Positions 46,709 through 55,880 are shown, numbered from the stretch's first letter. The stretch is 64,000 nucleotides of DNA from Actinoplanes octamycinicus (GCF_014205225.1 NZ_JACHNB010000001.1:9715501-9779500), one strand, 5' to 3'. Translations and numbers: made by a program. Notes: generated by a model not told the origin, from the sequence alone.

Positions 46709-47509
46709 ATGACTGATACCGAACTCAAGCACAAGCACCGCGCGATGTGGGCCTCCGGCGACTATCCGGCGGTGGCCGGCGACCTGGTCGCCCCACTCGG
46801 CCCGGTCCTGGTCGAGGCGGCCGGGATCGGACCCGGCCAGCGGGTGCTGGACGTCGGCGCCGGCACCGGCAACGCGGCCGTCCCGGCTGCCCGCACCGGC
46901 GCCGAGGTGACCGCCAGTGATCTCACCCCGGAGCTGCTCCGGACCGGCGAGCAGCGCAGCGACGTCAAGCTGATCTGGACCGAGGCGGACGCCGAGGCGC
47001 TGCCGTTCCAGGACGCCGAATTCGACACGGTGATGTCCTGCATCGGCGTGATGTTCGCGCCGCACCACGAGCGCGCGGCCGCCGAGCTGCTCCGGGTCTG
47101 CCGCCCGGGCGGCACGCTCGCTCTGCTCAGCTGGACCCCGGAGGGCTTCATCGGCCAGATGTTCGCCGCGATGAAACCGTTCGCCGCTCCCCCGCCGCCC
47201 GGCGCCACCCCGCCGCCGCGCTGGGGCGATCCGGCCCACCTGGCCGAACTCTTCGGCGACCGGGCCGTCCCGCTGCACACCGAACGCCGCGACCTGCGGG
47301 TCGGCCACTTCCGCACGGCCGAGGCGTTCGTCGACTACTTCAAGCGGAACTACGGCCCCACCATCGCGGTCTACAAGAACATCGCCGCGGACCCGGACCG
47401 GGTGGCCGCCCTGGACGCCGCGCTGACCGATCTGGCCCACCGCTTCGACATCGGCGGCGGCGCCATGAACTGGCAATACCTGCTCTGGACCGCCCGCCGC
47501 GCCGGGTGA
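46709..47509 (+). CDS. class I SAM-dependent methyltransferase
   Basis: 266 residues from ATG 46709. SAM motif I VLDVGAGTGNAAVPAA, motif II region IWTEADAEALPFQDAEFDTV (UbiE/Methyltransf_11 type) and RVCRPGGTLALLSW. The C-terminal part forms a cap with YFKRNYGPTI. Substrate unknown. Divergent HxlR regulator suggests induction by a small toxic compound or metabolite. Confidence 0.92.
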   Translation: MTDTELKHKHRAMWASGDYPAVAGDLVAPLGPVLVEAAGIGPGQRVLDVGAGTGNAAVPAARTGAEVTASDLTPELLRTGEQRSDVKLIWTEADAEALPFQDAEFDTVMSCIGVMFAPHHERAAAELLRVCRPGGTLALLSWTPEGFIGQMFAAMKPFAAPPPPGATPPPRWGDPAHLAELFGDRAVPLHTERRDLRVGHFRTAEAFVDYFKRNYGPTIAVYKNIAADPDRVAALDAALTDLAHRFDIGGGAMNWQYLLWTARRAG

Positions 47510-47522
47510 CCATCCGGCAGTC

Positions 47523-48215
47523 TCACCGCTGCCGGGCCGCGGCCACCCTGCGCATGCCGAAACCCAGTTTCTGGTACGTCCGGAGCGCCGCCACGTTCGA
47601 GTAGTCCGCCAGCAACGCCACCCGCTCCCTCCCCACCAACAGTTCGTCGGCGGCGAACCGGCACAGGTCCGCCGCCAGTCCCCGCCCCCGCGCGTCCGGC
47701 CGGGTGGTCACCCCGGCCAGAAACCCGATCGCCTCGGTCGACCAGGCGTCCGCCGCCACCGCGACCAGCCGCCCGTCCGCGCCCCGGATCCCGGCCCACC
47801 GCCGCACACCCGGCTCACCGGGCCGGGCATAGGAGTCCGGGAACGACGCCGCCAGCAGCGCCGCCACCTCACCCCACTCGTCCTCGGCGAGCCAGCCGCA
47901 CTCCGCCCGGTCCGCGGGCACGCCGCCGATCGGTTCGGTGATCTCCATCCAGGCGAAGTGAGCACTGACCTCCAGCTCAGGCGCCCGCTCCACCACCGCC
48001 GCGACCAGCTCCTCCGGGCCGAACGGCCGGAACGTCGGTCCCACCTCGGGCAGCAGTTCCCGGACCAGCCCGGCCAGCGCGTCCGGATCACCGCTCATCA
48101 CCAGCCGGTCCCAGTGCGCCAGCGCGGCACAGGCCACCACGGTCGCCCCGGGCAGCCGCCAGACCCGCGCGCCGTCCGCGGCGGCGGCCCATCGTACGAA
48201 AAGATCGTCACCCAC
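47523..48215 (-). CDS. GNAT-family acetyltransferase
   Basis: 230 residues from GTG 48213-48215. The acetyl-CoA fold lies in the C-terminal half: GFLAGVTTRPDARGRGLAADL (motif A, R-x-x-G-x-G/A), then VALLADYSNVAALRTYQKLGF. The N-terminal half (residues 1-110) is less conserved, as in tandem GNATs. Substrate unknown. It converges with the methyltransferase gene, 13 bases apart. Confidence 0.9.
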   Translation of the reverse strand: MGDDLFVRWAAAADGARVWRLPGATVVACAALAHWDRLVMSGDPDALAGLVRELLPEVGPTFRPFGPEELVAAVVERAPELEVSAHFAWMEITEPIGGVPADRAECGWLAEDEWGEVAALLAASFPDSYARPGEPGVRRWAGIRGADGRLVAVAADAWSTEAIGFLAGVTTRPDARGRGLAADLCRFAADELLVGRERVALLADYSNVAALRTYQKLGFGMRRVAAARQR

Positions 48216-48240
48216 AGGCCCATGCTGCCGGGCGCCGGAG

Positions 48241-48266
48241 TTGTCCACAGCGCGGGGTTGTCCACA
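48241..48266 (+). promoter_or_regulatory. two DnaA-box-like sequences
   Basis: TTGTCCACA occurs at 48241-48249 and 48258-48266 in the same orientation, 17 bases apart. This is the actinobacterial DnaA-box consensus. They lie in a gene-free gap. Confidence 0.5.
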
Positions 48267-48331
48267 GGGGGTCGGCCCGGGGCGCGCCTTTTCCGCCAGA
48301 CTGACCGTGGGGGCGCCCCCTAGGGAGGGCG

Positions 48332-48408
48332 GGCTGGCGGAAGGCAGGCTGGCGGAATGCGGGCTGGCGGAAGGGCTGGCTGGCGGAAGGGCTGGCTGGC
48401 GGAAGGGC
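48332..48408. repeat. 16-bp tandem repeat, five copies
   Basis: GCTGGCGGAAGG-type units start at 48332, 48348, 48363, 48379 and 48395. Together with the DnaA-like boxes this fills the 315-bp gap between 48215 and 48531; nothing else is seen. Confidence 0.85.
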
Positions 48409-48530
48409 GGCGGCAGGGACGATACAAAGTCCTCGATGGGCCCGCCGGAAACAGCCGGGAGCGCCGCGGGCCGGGCAGTCTGGCACGGATGCGGTAGGTG
48501 GGCGTTGTCCGGAACTGACAGAGTGAGCCG

Positions 48531-49226
48531 GTGCCTGAGATCTCCCTCGGCCGGATTCGCCGGTCTCGCTGGTTCCGCCGCCTGGTCGTCGCGGGCGGGC
48601 TGGGCACCGCGCTCGCGATCGTGATCGTGGCGTCGTCGAACCTCTGGCTTCGCACCAGCGCCGCCGGGCACGTCTACTCGGCGGCGGAGGTGCCGGAGGC
48701 TCCGGTGGCGCTGGTGCTCGGGGCTCAGGTGGATCCGCCCGCGGAGCCGTCGGCGTTCCTGGCGGCGCGGCTGGACATCGCGCGGGAGCTCTACGACGCG
48801 GGCAAGGTGAAGGCGATCCTGGTGTCCGGGGATCACGCGGAGTGGTCCTATGACGAGCCCGGGGCCATGCAGGTCTATCTGATCGCCCGGGGTGTGCCGG
48901 CCGAGAAGATCGTGCTGGACCACGCCGGGTTCGACACCTACGACTCGTGTGCGCGGGCGAAGCAGGTCTTCGGGGTGAGCCGGGCGATCGTGGTCAGTCA
49001 GTCGTTCCACGTGCCGCGGGCGGTGGCGGTGTGCCGGTCGCTCGGGGTGGAGGCGGACGGGGTCGGTGACGACACGGCTCGGGCCTACAAGCCGCTGTGG
49101 TTGCGCGGTGAGGTCCGGGAGTGGGGCGCCGCGGTGAAGGCCGCGTGGGACGTGGTGATCCGGCGGGACCCGGTCTTCCTCGGGCCGCACGAGACCGGCG
49201 TGGAGTCCGCTGTCGCCCAGGGCTGA
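48531..49226 (+). CDS. SanA/ElyC-like DUF218 membrane protein
   Basis: 231 residues from GTG 48531. One N-terminal membrane helix (about 18-37) anchors a DUF218 domain. VALVLGAQVDPPAEPSAFL, ILVSGDH, the Y-D-E-P-G-A-M segment, LDHAGFDTYDSCARAK and VVSQSFHVPRAV match SanA (vancomycin high-temperature exclusion) proteins, implicated in envelope integrity. Converges with the monooxygenase gene, 2 bases apart. Confidence 0.9.
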   Translation: MPEISLGRIRRSRWFRRLVVAGGLGTALAIVIVASSNLWLRTSAAGHVYSAAEVPEAPVALVLGAQVDPPAEPSAFLAARLDIARELYDAGKVKAILVSGDHAEWSYDEPGAMQVYLIARGVPAEKIVLDHAGFDTYDSCARAKQVFGVSRAIVVSQSFHVPRAVAVCRSLGVEADGVGDDTARAYKPLWLRGEVREWGAAVKAAWDVVIRRDPVFLGPHETGVESAVAQG

Positions 49227-49228
49227 GC

Positions 49229-50602
49229 CTAGGCGGGGCCGAGGTGCCGGCGAAGGGCGGCTTCGGTCTGCGCCACCGGGCCGTGCCAGGCGGTGTAGCC
49301 GTCCGGGCGGACCAGGGTCGCCTCGCGGCGGGAGGGCGTCTGAGGGGTGGCGACGAGCAGGCGGTGGTCGTACCCGAAGCGGGTCTGCTCCTCGGTGAGC
49401 AGGACGAACCGGCCGGCGCGCAGCGACTCGTAGAGGCGGCCTCCGTCGCGGAGCGGGGTGTCGGGGGTGCGCGGCGCGTCCGGATAGCCGATGCCGACGC
49501 CGGAGAGGATGCCGGCGGCGCGGTGCATCACCGGGGGCAGTGACATCAGGGCGGAGCCGACCGCGTTGCGGGTGTGCCGGCCGGTCGCCGACTCGATCAT
49601 GGCGAGCCGGATCAGCGTGCCGGAGCTGCGCAGCACCAGCCTGCCGACCGGGTGGCGCTCGGACTGGTAGGTGTCGAGCAGGCCGGCCGCGGCCCAGCCC
49701 TGGACGGTGGCGGCGAGTTTCCAGGACAGGTTCGCGGCGTCCTGCAGGCCGGTGTTCATGCCCTGGCCGCCGGCCGGGGAGTGGACGTGCGCGGCGTCGC
49801 CGGCCAGGAAGACGTTGCCGGCGCGGTAGCTCGGAGCCTGCCGCTCGTCGCTGTGGAAACGGGACATCCAGCGGGCCTCGGTGATGCCGAAGTCGGTGCC
49901 GAGGGCCCGCCGGGTGACCTCGCGGATCTCGTCGAGGGTGACCGGCTCGCGGTCGCTGACCTGCTTGCGGCGGTCCCAGGCGAAGATCCGGAACCAGCCG
50001 TCGCCGAACGGGGCGACGAACGCGAACGCGTCGCCGACCGCGTTGACCGCGAGCACGTCGGCGGGCGGGCGGGCCAGCCGGACGTCGGCCAGCATGATCG
50101 AGGTGAGCACCGAACGGCCGGGGAACGGCAGGCCGACCGCCTCCCGGACGCTGCTGTGCACGCCGTCCGCGCCGACGATCCAGTCGGCGGTCACGGTCTC
50201 GGTCCCGAAGCGCAGCGTGCCCTGATCCAGACCGGTCAGCTCGGCGCCGCGGACCATCCGCGCGCCCGCCTTGACCGCGCGCTCCTCGAGCAGGCGCTCG
50301 ACGTGGAACTGCGGGGTGATCAGCAGGAACGGGAACCGGGACGGGAGCTGCGACAGGTCGACCTTGATCCGGTCGAAGAGGCGCAGCCTGTCGACCCGGG
50401 CGCCGGTGGTGACCAGCTCGTCGGCCAGCCCGCGGGCGTCCAGGATCTCCAGCGTGCGGGCGTGCACGCCGAACGCCCGGGTCAGGTTGGACGTGCCGGA
50501 CCGCCGCTCGAAGACGGTCACGTCGACCCCGGCCCCGGCCAGGTCGCCGGCCAGCAGCAGGCCGGTCGGGCCGGCTCCGATGATCGCCACGGTGGTGTGC
50601 AT
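49229..50602 (-). CDS. FAD-dependent aromatic monooxygenase (PHBH-type)
   Basis: 457 residues from ATG 50600-50602, with AGGAGGAGT upstream. N-terminal FAD motif IIGAGPTGLLLAGDLA, D-G motif WIVGADGVHSSVR and FAD ribityl motif FLAGDAAHVHSPAGGQGMNTG. The C-terminal thioredoxin-like domain of larger phenol hydroxylases is reduced. It hydroxylates an aromatic or polyketide-like substrate using NAD(P)H and oxygen. Divergent TetR regulator with shared operators suggests substrate-induced detoxification. Confidence 0.93.
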   Translation of the reverse strand: MHTTVAIIGAGPTGLLLAGDLAGAGVDVTVFERRSGTSNLTRAFGVHARTLEILDARGLADELVTTGARVDRLRLFDRIKVDLSQLPSRFPFLLITPQFHVERLLEERAVKAGARMVRGAELTGLDQGTLRFGTETVTADWIVGADGVHSSVREAVGLPFPGRSVLTSIMLADVRLARPPADVLAVNAVGDAFAFVAPFGDGWFRIFAWDRRKQVSDREPVTLDEIREVTRRALGTDFGITEARWMSRFHSDERQAPSYRAGNVFLAGDAAHVHSPAGGQGMNTGLQDAANLSWKLAATVQGWAAAGLLDTYQSERHPVGRLVLRSSGTLIRLAMIESATGRHTRNAVGSALMSLPPVMHRAAGILSGVGIGYPDAPRTPDTPLRDGGRLYESLRAGRFVLLTEEQTRFGYDHRLLVATPQTPSRREATLVRPDGYTAWHGPVAQTEAALRRHLGPA

Positions 50603-50622
50603 GACTCCTCCTGAGGGTGCGA

Positions 50623-50697
50623 TTGCCAACGCTTGTTGACAACGATAGGAGTCACTTCCCGCAGGAGTCAACACTTGTTGGCCAACGGTTGTTGACA
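50623..50697. promoter_or_regulatory. TetR operators overlapping the monooxygenase promoter
   Basis: Site 1 is TTGCCAACGCTTGTTGACAA (50623-50642). Site 2 spans 50667-50697 around TTGGCCAA with GTCAACA/TGTTGAC ends, 24 of 30 bases symmetric. On the minus strand TTGACT (50666-50671) and TATCGT (50642-50647), 18 bases apart, form a promoter for the monooxygenase whose elements lie within or against the two sites. Confidence 0.75.
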
Positions 50698-50709
50698 TAG
50701 ATTGTGACC

Positions 50710-51267
50710 ATGACAGCTGCACGGCGCTCCGACGCCACCCGGGCCGCGATCCTGACCGCCGCGCGGGAGCGGTTCGCCGCCGACGGGTTCGAGCGGGCCA
50801 CCATCCGGGCCATCGCCGCCGACGCGCGGATCGACCCGTCCCTGGTGATGCGCTACTACGGCAACAAGGAGAAGCTGTTCGCCGCCGCCGCCGAGTTCGA
50901 CCTGCGGCTCCCCTCGCTCGCCGAGGTGCCGCCCGAGCAGCACGGGACCGCGCTGGTCGAGCACTTCCTCGACCGCTGGGAGGGCGACGAGACGCTGCTC
51001 GCGCTGCTCCGCGCCGCGGTCACCCAGGAGACCGCCGCGCTGCGCATGCAGCAGATCTTCGCCGCCCAGCTCGGTCCGGCCGCCGCCCGGCTGGCCCCGG
51101 ACCCGGCGTCGGCGCCCACCCGGGCCGGGCTGATCGCCACCCAGATGCTGGGCTTCGCGCTGTGCCGGTTCGTGCTGCGCCTGCCGCCGGTGGTCGATCT
51201 CGGTCACGACGAGGCGGTCGCCTGGCTCGGCCCGACCGTCCAGCGGTACCTGCATGGCACCATCTGA
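50710..51267 (+). CDS. TetR-family regulator of the divergent monooxygenase
   Basis: 185 residues from ATG 50710; a GTG at 50704 is also in frame. The N-terminal TetR helix-turn-helix is ILTAARERFAADGFERATIR, then IAADARIDPSLVMRYYGNKEKLF. The C-terminal ligand domain ends in LDLGHDEAVAWLGPTVQRYL-like helices (VVDLGHDEAVAWLGP). It has no clear Shine-Dalgarno and abuts site 2, so a very short leader is likely. Confidence 0.92.
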   Translation: MTAARRSDATRAAILTAARERFAADGFERATIRAIAADARIDPSLVMRYYGNKEKLFAAAAEFDLRLPSLAEVPPEQHGTALVEHFLDRWEGDETLLALLRAAVTQETAALRMQQIFAAQLGPAAARLAPDPASAPTRAGLIATQMLGFALCRFVLRLPPVVDLGHDEAVAWLGPTVQRYLHGTI

Positions 51268-51315
51268 CATTGATGGTCATGGACACGTTGTCCGGAGTGG
51301 ACCAGAGTGGCAGGC

Positions 51316-52671
51316 ATGACGAAACGGCGTGTTCTGCTGACCGCCGCGGCGGCAGTGCCCCTGGCCGCGCCGGCTCAGGCCGGGCAGGCGGCCGGCCCGG
51401 ACCGGCGGCCGCCGGACCCCGAGCTGCGCGGGATCCTCCGGGAGATCGACCCGCGCCGGGTCGAGGCCACGGTGCGGCGGCTGGCCGCGTTCGGCACCCG
51501 GCACACCCTGTCGTCGCAGACCGATCCGGTCCGCGGCATCGGCGCCGCCCGGGACTGGATCCACGCCCGTCTGCGGGAGTACGCCGCCGGTACCCGGATG
51601 ACCGTCGAGCTGCAGTCCTTCGTGCAGCCGGTGTCTCCCCGGGTGCCCACCCCCACGGTGATCACCAACGTGATCGCCACGCTGCCCGGCACCGCCACGC
51701 CGGAGCGGATCTACGTGGTCACCGGGCACTACGACTCGCGGGCCACCGACGTGCTCGACTTCACCAGCGACGCGCCCGGCGCGGACGACGACGCCTCCGG
51801 GGTCGCGGTGGTCCTGGAGCTGGCCCGGGTCCTGGCCCGGCGGGCTCCCCAGGCGACCCTGGTCTTCGCCGCGGTGGCCGGCGAGGAGCAGGGGCTCTAC
51901 GGCTCGGACCACCTGGCCCAGGCCTACAAAGACAGGAACGCTGACATCCAAGGCATGTTCAGCAACGACATCGTCGGCACCGGGGACGCGCACGACGGCA
52001 CCCGGCCGGACAACCGCACGGTGCGGCTGTTCGTCGAGGGCGTGCCGACCGCGGAGACGGCCGCCGAGGCGAACGTCCGCAAGAGCGTCGGCGGCGAGAA
52101 CGACGGCCCGTCCCGCCAACTGGGCCGGTTCGTCAAGGTGGTCGAGCCGGCCGGCACGAACGTGCGGGTGATCTGGCGCCGGGACCGCTACCTGCGCGGC
52201 AGCGACCACATCTCGTTCCTGCTGCGCGGCTATCCGGCGGCCCGGTTCACCGAGCCACGGGAGAACTTCGCGCACGAGCACCAGGACGTCCGGGTGGTCG
52301 ACGGCGTGCAGTACGGCGACCTGGTCGAGTTCTGCGACTTCGACTACATCGCCCGGGTCGCCCGGGTGAACGCGGCCACCCTGTGGTCGCTGGCCATCGC
52401 GCCCGGCACCCCCAAGGACGTGGTCGTCGACACCACTCAGCTGACCAACCGGACGACCCTGCGCTGGACCGTCGGCACCGAGCCGGACCTGGCCGGATAC
52501 GAGATCGTCTGGCGGGAGACGACGGCCGCCGACTGGACCGGCGTGCTGCCGGTCGGCAAGGTCGGCACCGCCACCGTGGACCTGTCCAAGGACAACGTGT
52601 TCTTCGGGGTGCGCGCGGTGAACGCGGCCGGCCACCGCAGCCCGGCGGCTGCGCCGCGGCCGTCGAGCTGA
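51316..52671 (+). CDS. secreted M28-family aminopeptidase with C-terminal Fn3 domain
   Basis: 451 residues from ATG 51316 (GTG 51307 possible). A signal peptide with K-R-R (MTKRRVLLTAAAAVPLAAPA) ends near AQA. Zinc ligands are in VVTGHYDSRA, PGADDDASGVAV, AGEEQGLYGSDH, FSNDIVG and GSDHISF, the complete M28 set. A fibronectin-III-like domain fills about residues 360-440. It is expected to release N-terminal residues from peptides outside the cell. Confidence 0.92.
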   Translation: MTKRRVLLTAAAAVPLAAPAQAGQAAGPDRRPPDPELRGILREIDPRRVEATVRRLAAFGTRHTLSSQTDPVRGIGAARDWIHARLREYAAGTRMTVELQSFVQPVSPRVPTPTVITNVIATLPGTATPERIYVVTGHYDSRATDVLDFTSDAPGADDDASGVAVVLELARVLARRAPQATLVFAAVAGEEQGLYGSDHLAQAYKDRNADIQGMFSNDIVGTGDAHDGTRPDNRTVRLFVEGVPTAETAAEANVRKSVGGENDGPSRQLGRFVKVVEPAGTNVRVIWRRDRYLRGSDHISFLLRGYPAARFTEPRENFAHEHQDVRVVDGVQYGDLVEFCDFDYIARVARVNAATLWSLAIAPGTPKDVVVDTTQLTNRTTLRWTVGTEPDLAGYEIVWRETTAADWTGVLPVGKVGTATVDLSKDNVFFGVRAVNAAGHRSPAAAPRPSS

Positions 52672-52833
52672 TAGATTCACGTCGCGATCGCGCAGACGGC
52701 GTGATCCCGAGTGCTCGAAAGAGTGAAGCCTGTGATCCCCGCGGTGCTCAGCGGCCCCTGCCGCTAGACGACTCTGCCCTCACATCCTGCTTCCTTTCTT
52801 TCTTCTTCGAGCCCTCGAAAGGGTCACCTCACC

Positions 52834-53580
52834 ATGGATCTGCGCATCCAGCGCGCCGTCGTCACCACCCTGCACCACCGTCCGAACGCCGTCGAGTGCG
52901 GACCGTTCGTGATCGGGTTCGACGACAGTTCCGACAGCCCGTTCATCAACTACGCCACGCCGGTTCCCGGCGCGGAGATCACCGCGGCCGATGTCGCCGC
53001 TTTGGTCGCCGCCTTCGGTGCCCGCAAACCCCGTTTGGAGTACGTGGTCAGCTGCGCTCCCACGCTGGAGAAACTGCTGGTCGAAGCCGGATTCGCGGTT
53101 GAGGTCCGGCACGAGTACCTGGTCTGCACGCCGGCCACCTTCGCCGAGCCGCCCGCCCCGGACGGCTTCGACCTGATCGAGCCGATCAGCGACGACGAGC
53201 TGAACGGCATGATCGCGGTGCAGAGCGCGGCGTTCGGCGACATCTACACCCCGAACCCGGCGGAGGTCGGCCGCCAGCGCCGCAACCAGAAGCGCGGTGG
53301 CGTGCTGGTCGCCGCCCGGACCACCGACGGCCGGTACGCCGGCGGCGGCGTCGCGTCGGTACCGGCCGACGGCCTCAGCGAGGTCGCCGGGATCGCGGTC
53401 GGCGAGCCGTTCCGCCGGCGGGGCCTGGGTGCCGCGATCACCGCCGCGGTGACCCGCCGGCTCTTCGACGCGGGCGTGGAGATCGCCTGGCTGGAGGCCT
53501 CCGGCGAGGACTCCTGGCGGGTCTACGAGCGGGTCGGCTTCCGCCCGGCGGGGCAGCGCCTCTACATCTCCAAGAGCTGA
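52834..53580 (+). CDS. GNAT-family acetyltransferase
   Basis: 248 residues from ATG 52834 (GAAAGGG upstream). The GNAT core lies at the C-terminus: VASVPADGLSEVAGIAVGEP, FRRRGLGAAITAAVTRRLF (motif A) and VYERVGFRPAG. The N-terminal half is a degenerate second GNAT-like lobe. Substrate unknown. Monocistronic. Confidence 0.9.
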   Translation: MDLRIQRAVVTTLHHRPNAVECGPFVIGFDDSSDSPFINYATPVPGAEITAADVAALVAAFGARKPRLEYVVSCAPTLEKLLVEAGFAVEVRHEYLVCTPATFAEPPAPDGFDLIEPISDDELNGMIAVQSAAFGDIYTPNPAEVGRQRRNQKRGGVLVAARTTDGRYAGGGVASVPADGLSEVAGIAVGEPFRRRGLGAAITAAVTRRLFDAGVEIAWLEASGEDSWRVYERVGFRPAGQRLYISKS

Positions 53581-53695
53581 GACAGCGGCCTCGCCGGTGT
53601 CCAGGGCTCCTGGGCGCCGGCGGGTCCGTCGCCAGCTGGTGGGAACGCTCCCGGGGTGGCTCGCCGGGGGCGGAGCGGGATCCTAAGGTGGCCCC

Positions 53696-54433
53696 GTGAC
53701 GATCAAGGGAGCAGCTCTGGTGACCGGGGCCTCGCGCGGGCTCGGCGCGCACATCGCCCGGCGGCTCGCGGCGGACGGGTGGGCGGTGGCGGTCAACTAC
53801 CGGTCGGATCGGGACGGGGCGGAGCGCGTGGTCGCGGACATCGTCGCGGCCGGCGGGCGGGCGGTCGCGATCGCGGGGGACGTGACGGACGAGGACGCCG
53901 TACCGGAAATGGTGTCCCTGGCCACGGACAGCCTCGGGCCGATCCGGGTCGTGGTGGCGAATGCCACCGGGCCGCAGCCGACCGGGCCGGCCGAGGAGGT
54001 GAGCTGGCGGGATCATCTGGACCAGCTGGAATTCTTCGTGAAGAGCCCGACGCTGCTGATGCAGGCGACGCTGCCGGGGATGCGGGAGCTGGGCGGCGGG
54101 CGGTTCATCCACATCGGGTCGGACGCGTTCGAGCGGGCGCTGCCCGGGATGTCCGCCTACAACGCGGCCAAGGGCGCACAGCTCGGGCTGGCCCGGACCT
54201 GGGCTCGGGAGCTGGGACGATACGGCGTCACGGTGAACGTGGTGGCGCCCGGCTGGATCCCGGTGGAGCGGCACGGCGACGCGGACACCGCCGGATATGT
54301 CGCCGATGTGCCGCTCGGCCGGATGGGCACGCCGCAGGACATCGCGGACGTGGTGGCGTTCGTGGCGTCCGACGCGTCCCGGTTCATCACCGGGGAGCGG
54401 ATCACGGTGAACGGCGGCCACACCATCGACTGA
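53696..54433 (+). CDS. SDR-family oxidoreductase (FabG-like)
   Basis: 245 residues from GTG 53696, with AGGTGG upstream. Classical SDR motifs: TGASRGLGAHIA (cofactor), ANATGPQ (N-A-x-G variant), catalytic S in HIGSDAFERA and Y-x-x-x-K in YNAAKG. C-terminal ERITVNGGHTID as in 3-oxoacyl-ACP reductases. Likely NADP(H)-dependent; substrate unknown. The next small gene starts 23 bases later and may be co-transcribed. Confidence 0.92.
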   Translation: MTIKGAALVTGASRGLGAHIARRLAADGWAVAVNYRSDRDGAERVVADIVAAGGRAVAIAGDVTDEDAVPEMVSLATDSLGPIRVVVANATGPQPTGPAEEVSWRDHLDQLEFFVKSPTLLMQATLPGMRELGGGRFIHIGSDAFERALPGMSAYNAAKGAQLGLARTWARELGRYGVTVNVVAPGWIPVERHGDADTAGYVADVPLGRMGTPQDIADVVAFVASDASRFITGERITVNGGHTID

Positions 54434-54455
54434 CGCGCGGGCTACCGTGGCGGGC

Positions 54456-54788
54456 ATGCGGCAGGTCTACGCGCACCACGCCACGGTCGTCCTCGACGCC
54501 GGGGTCGATCCGGCGTTGCCGGGCGCCCTGATCACCGACACGCTGTGCGGATCCCATGAGCACGACGGGCCGTGCCCGCTGGCGCCGCACCACACCGCCC
54601 GGTCGCCGGAGGACGATCGGCTGCGGTTGCGGGTGCTGTTCGCGACCGAGCCGCACCGGGTCGACGAGGTGCGGGCGATGATCGACGCGGCCCTGGCGGC
54701 CGGCCCGTGGCGGGTGGTGGCGTCGGGGTGCGCGCGGCTCGATCCGGAGGAGCGCCCGCACGCCCGCCGGCTCCTGAAGACCCGGTAG
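54456..54788 (+). CDS. small hypothetical protein, 110 aa
   Basis: From ATG 54456; a GTG at 54447 is in frame. The centre has a His/Cys-rich segment (LCGSHEHDGPCPLAPHHT) that could bind a metal, followed by RLRVLFATEPHRVDEVRAMI. Not recognised as a known family. It probably shares a transcript with the SDR gene, 23 bases upstream. Confidence 0.75.
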   Translation: MRQVYAHHATVVLDAGVDPALPGALITDTLCGSHEHDGPCPLAPHHTARSPEDDRLRLRVLFATEPHRVDEVRAMIDAALAAGPWRVVASGCARLDPEERPHARRLLKTR

Positions 54789-54848
54789 CCGGACGCCGCC
54801 GCACCGGTCCCCGGCGGAATTGTCAGACCTGGCCGGTAGGTTCGGCGC

Positions 54849-55655
54849 ATGGTCATGGGAGAGCGCCCGGAGCTGGAGAACGACCCGGTGGGCGGCGACT
54901 GGCGGCCGGTGCAGGGACTGCTCTGGGCCAGCCGGTCGAGCGTCGAGCCGGGCTGGTGGAGCACGGTGCACCGGCAGTTCGCGCGGACCGGGTGGTGGCC
55001 GCTGTTCCTGAAGGGGCTCTATGACGACCCGCCGCTCCGCCCCTGGGAGACCGACGAGCTGAACCCACGCCTGATCAGGAGCAGACCGGGGGATCACGAT
55101 CCGGCGGTCCTGCTCCGGGAGTGGTTCGACGCCCAGGTGCCCGACGAGGACGAGGACGATCCGGACTTCGCCTCGGTCCTGCGGGAGTGGCCCGGGCTGG
55201 CACCGGCCACACTCGGCCGCGCTCCTGCGGGAGCACACGCGGCCGGCGGCGCCGGCGGCATCGACCCGGAGGCGCACGCCGCCGAGGTGGCTGAGCTGCT
55301 GGTTGACGCCGGTCAGGTGAGCCGGGCTCGGCTCGGGGTGGTGCGGTGCGAGCGGAGTGCCGACATCCCGGCGTTGATCGGCTGGACCGGGCCGGTCAAC
55401 CACGAGAACGACACGGCGAAGATCTGTGCGGTGCTGCGCAGCTGGGAGACGCGGTTCGGGGTGCGGCTGCTGTCGCTGGGCTTCGACACGATGATCCTGA
55501 GCGTGGCCGCTCCGCCGGCCGATCTGGCGGCGGCCCGGCTGCTCAGCGCCGAGCATCTCGCCTTCTGCGCGGACAGCGTCGGCGGGATCACCGAGCTGGA
55601 GGAGTATGCCGCCGAGCTGGTCGGCTCCACGCAGTGGGACTTCTGGTGGGACTGA
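54849..55655 (+). CDS. DUF4253-containing protein
   Basis: 268 residues from ATG 54849 (ATG 54855 also possible). The C-terminal 110 residues match DUF4253 as I recall it: DIPALIGWTGPVNHENDTAK, VLRSWETRFGVRLLSLGF, SAEHLAFC and the terminal QWDFWWD. The N-terminal 150 residues are acidic and variable. DUF4253 proteins are unassigned, frequent in actinomycetes. Its stop is 9 bases from the convergent NTF2-like gene. Confidence 0.85.
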   Translation: MVMGERPELENDPVGGDWRPVQGLLWASRSSVEPGWWSTVHRQFARTGWWPLFLKGLYDDPPLRPWETDELNPRLIRSRPGDHDPAVLLREWFDAQVPDEDEDDPDFASVLREWPGLAPATLGRAPAGAHAAGGAGGIDPEAHAAEVAELLVDAGQVSRARLGVVRCERSADIPALIGWTGPVNHENDTAKICAVLRSWETRFGVRLLSLGFDTMILSVAAPPADLAAARLLSAEHLAFCADSVGGITELEEYAAELVGSTQWDFWWD

Positions 55656-55664
55656 GCGGAGGGC

Positions 55665-55880
55665 TCACGGCGCGGTCCAGCGGTAGATCTGCCCGTCCCG
55701 CAACTCATAGGAGGCGGCCGGCTCGGGTGGCGGGCCGGCGGCCAGGCGGGCGAAGACGTTGGTGCGGCCGCGCAGTGTGCGACCGCCCTCGGTCCAGTGC
55801 AGATAGGGATGCAGGAGCTGGATCAGGGCCGGCCGGTCATCCCGGCCCGCCGCCGCCAGCACTTCGGTGACGATGTCCAC
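55665..55880 (-). CDS. NTF2/SnoaL-like small protein
   Basis: 71 residues from GTG 55878-55880. VTEVLAAAGRDDRPALIQLL, then HPYLHWTEGGRTLRGRTNV and YELRDGQIYRW follow the cone-shaped NTF2-like pattern, shortened at both ends (usual length 110-140). No clear ribosome binding site. Function unknown. Confidence 0.75.
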   Translation of the reverse strand: MDIVTEVLAAAGRDDRPALIQLLHPYLHWTEGGRTLRGRTNVFARLAAGPPPEPAASYELRDGQIYRWTAP

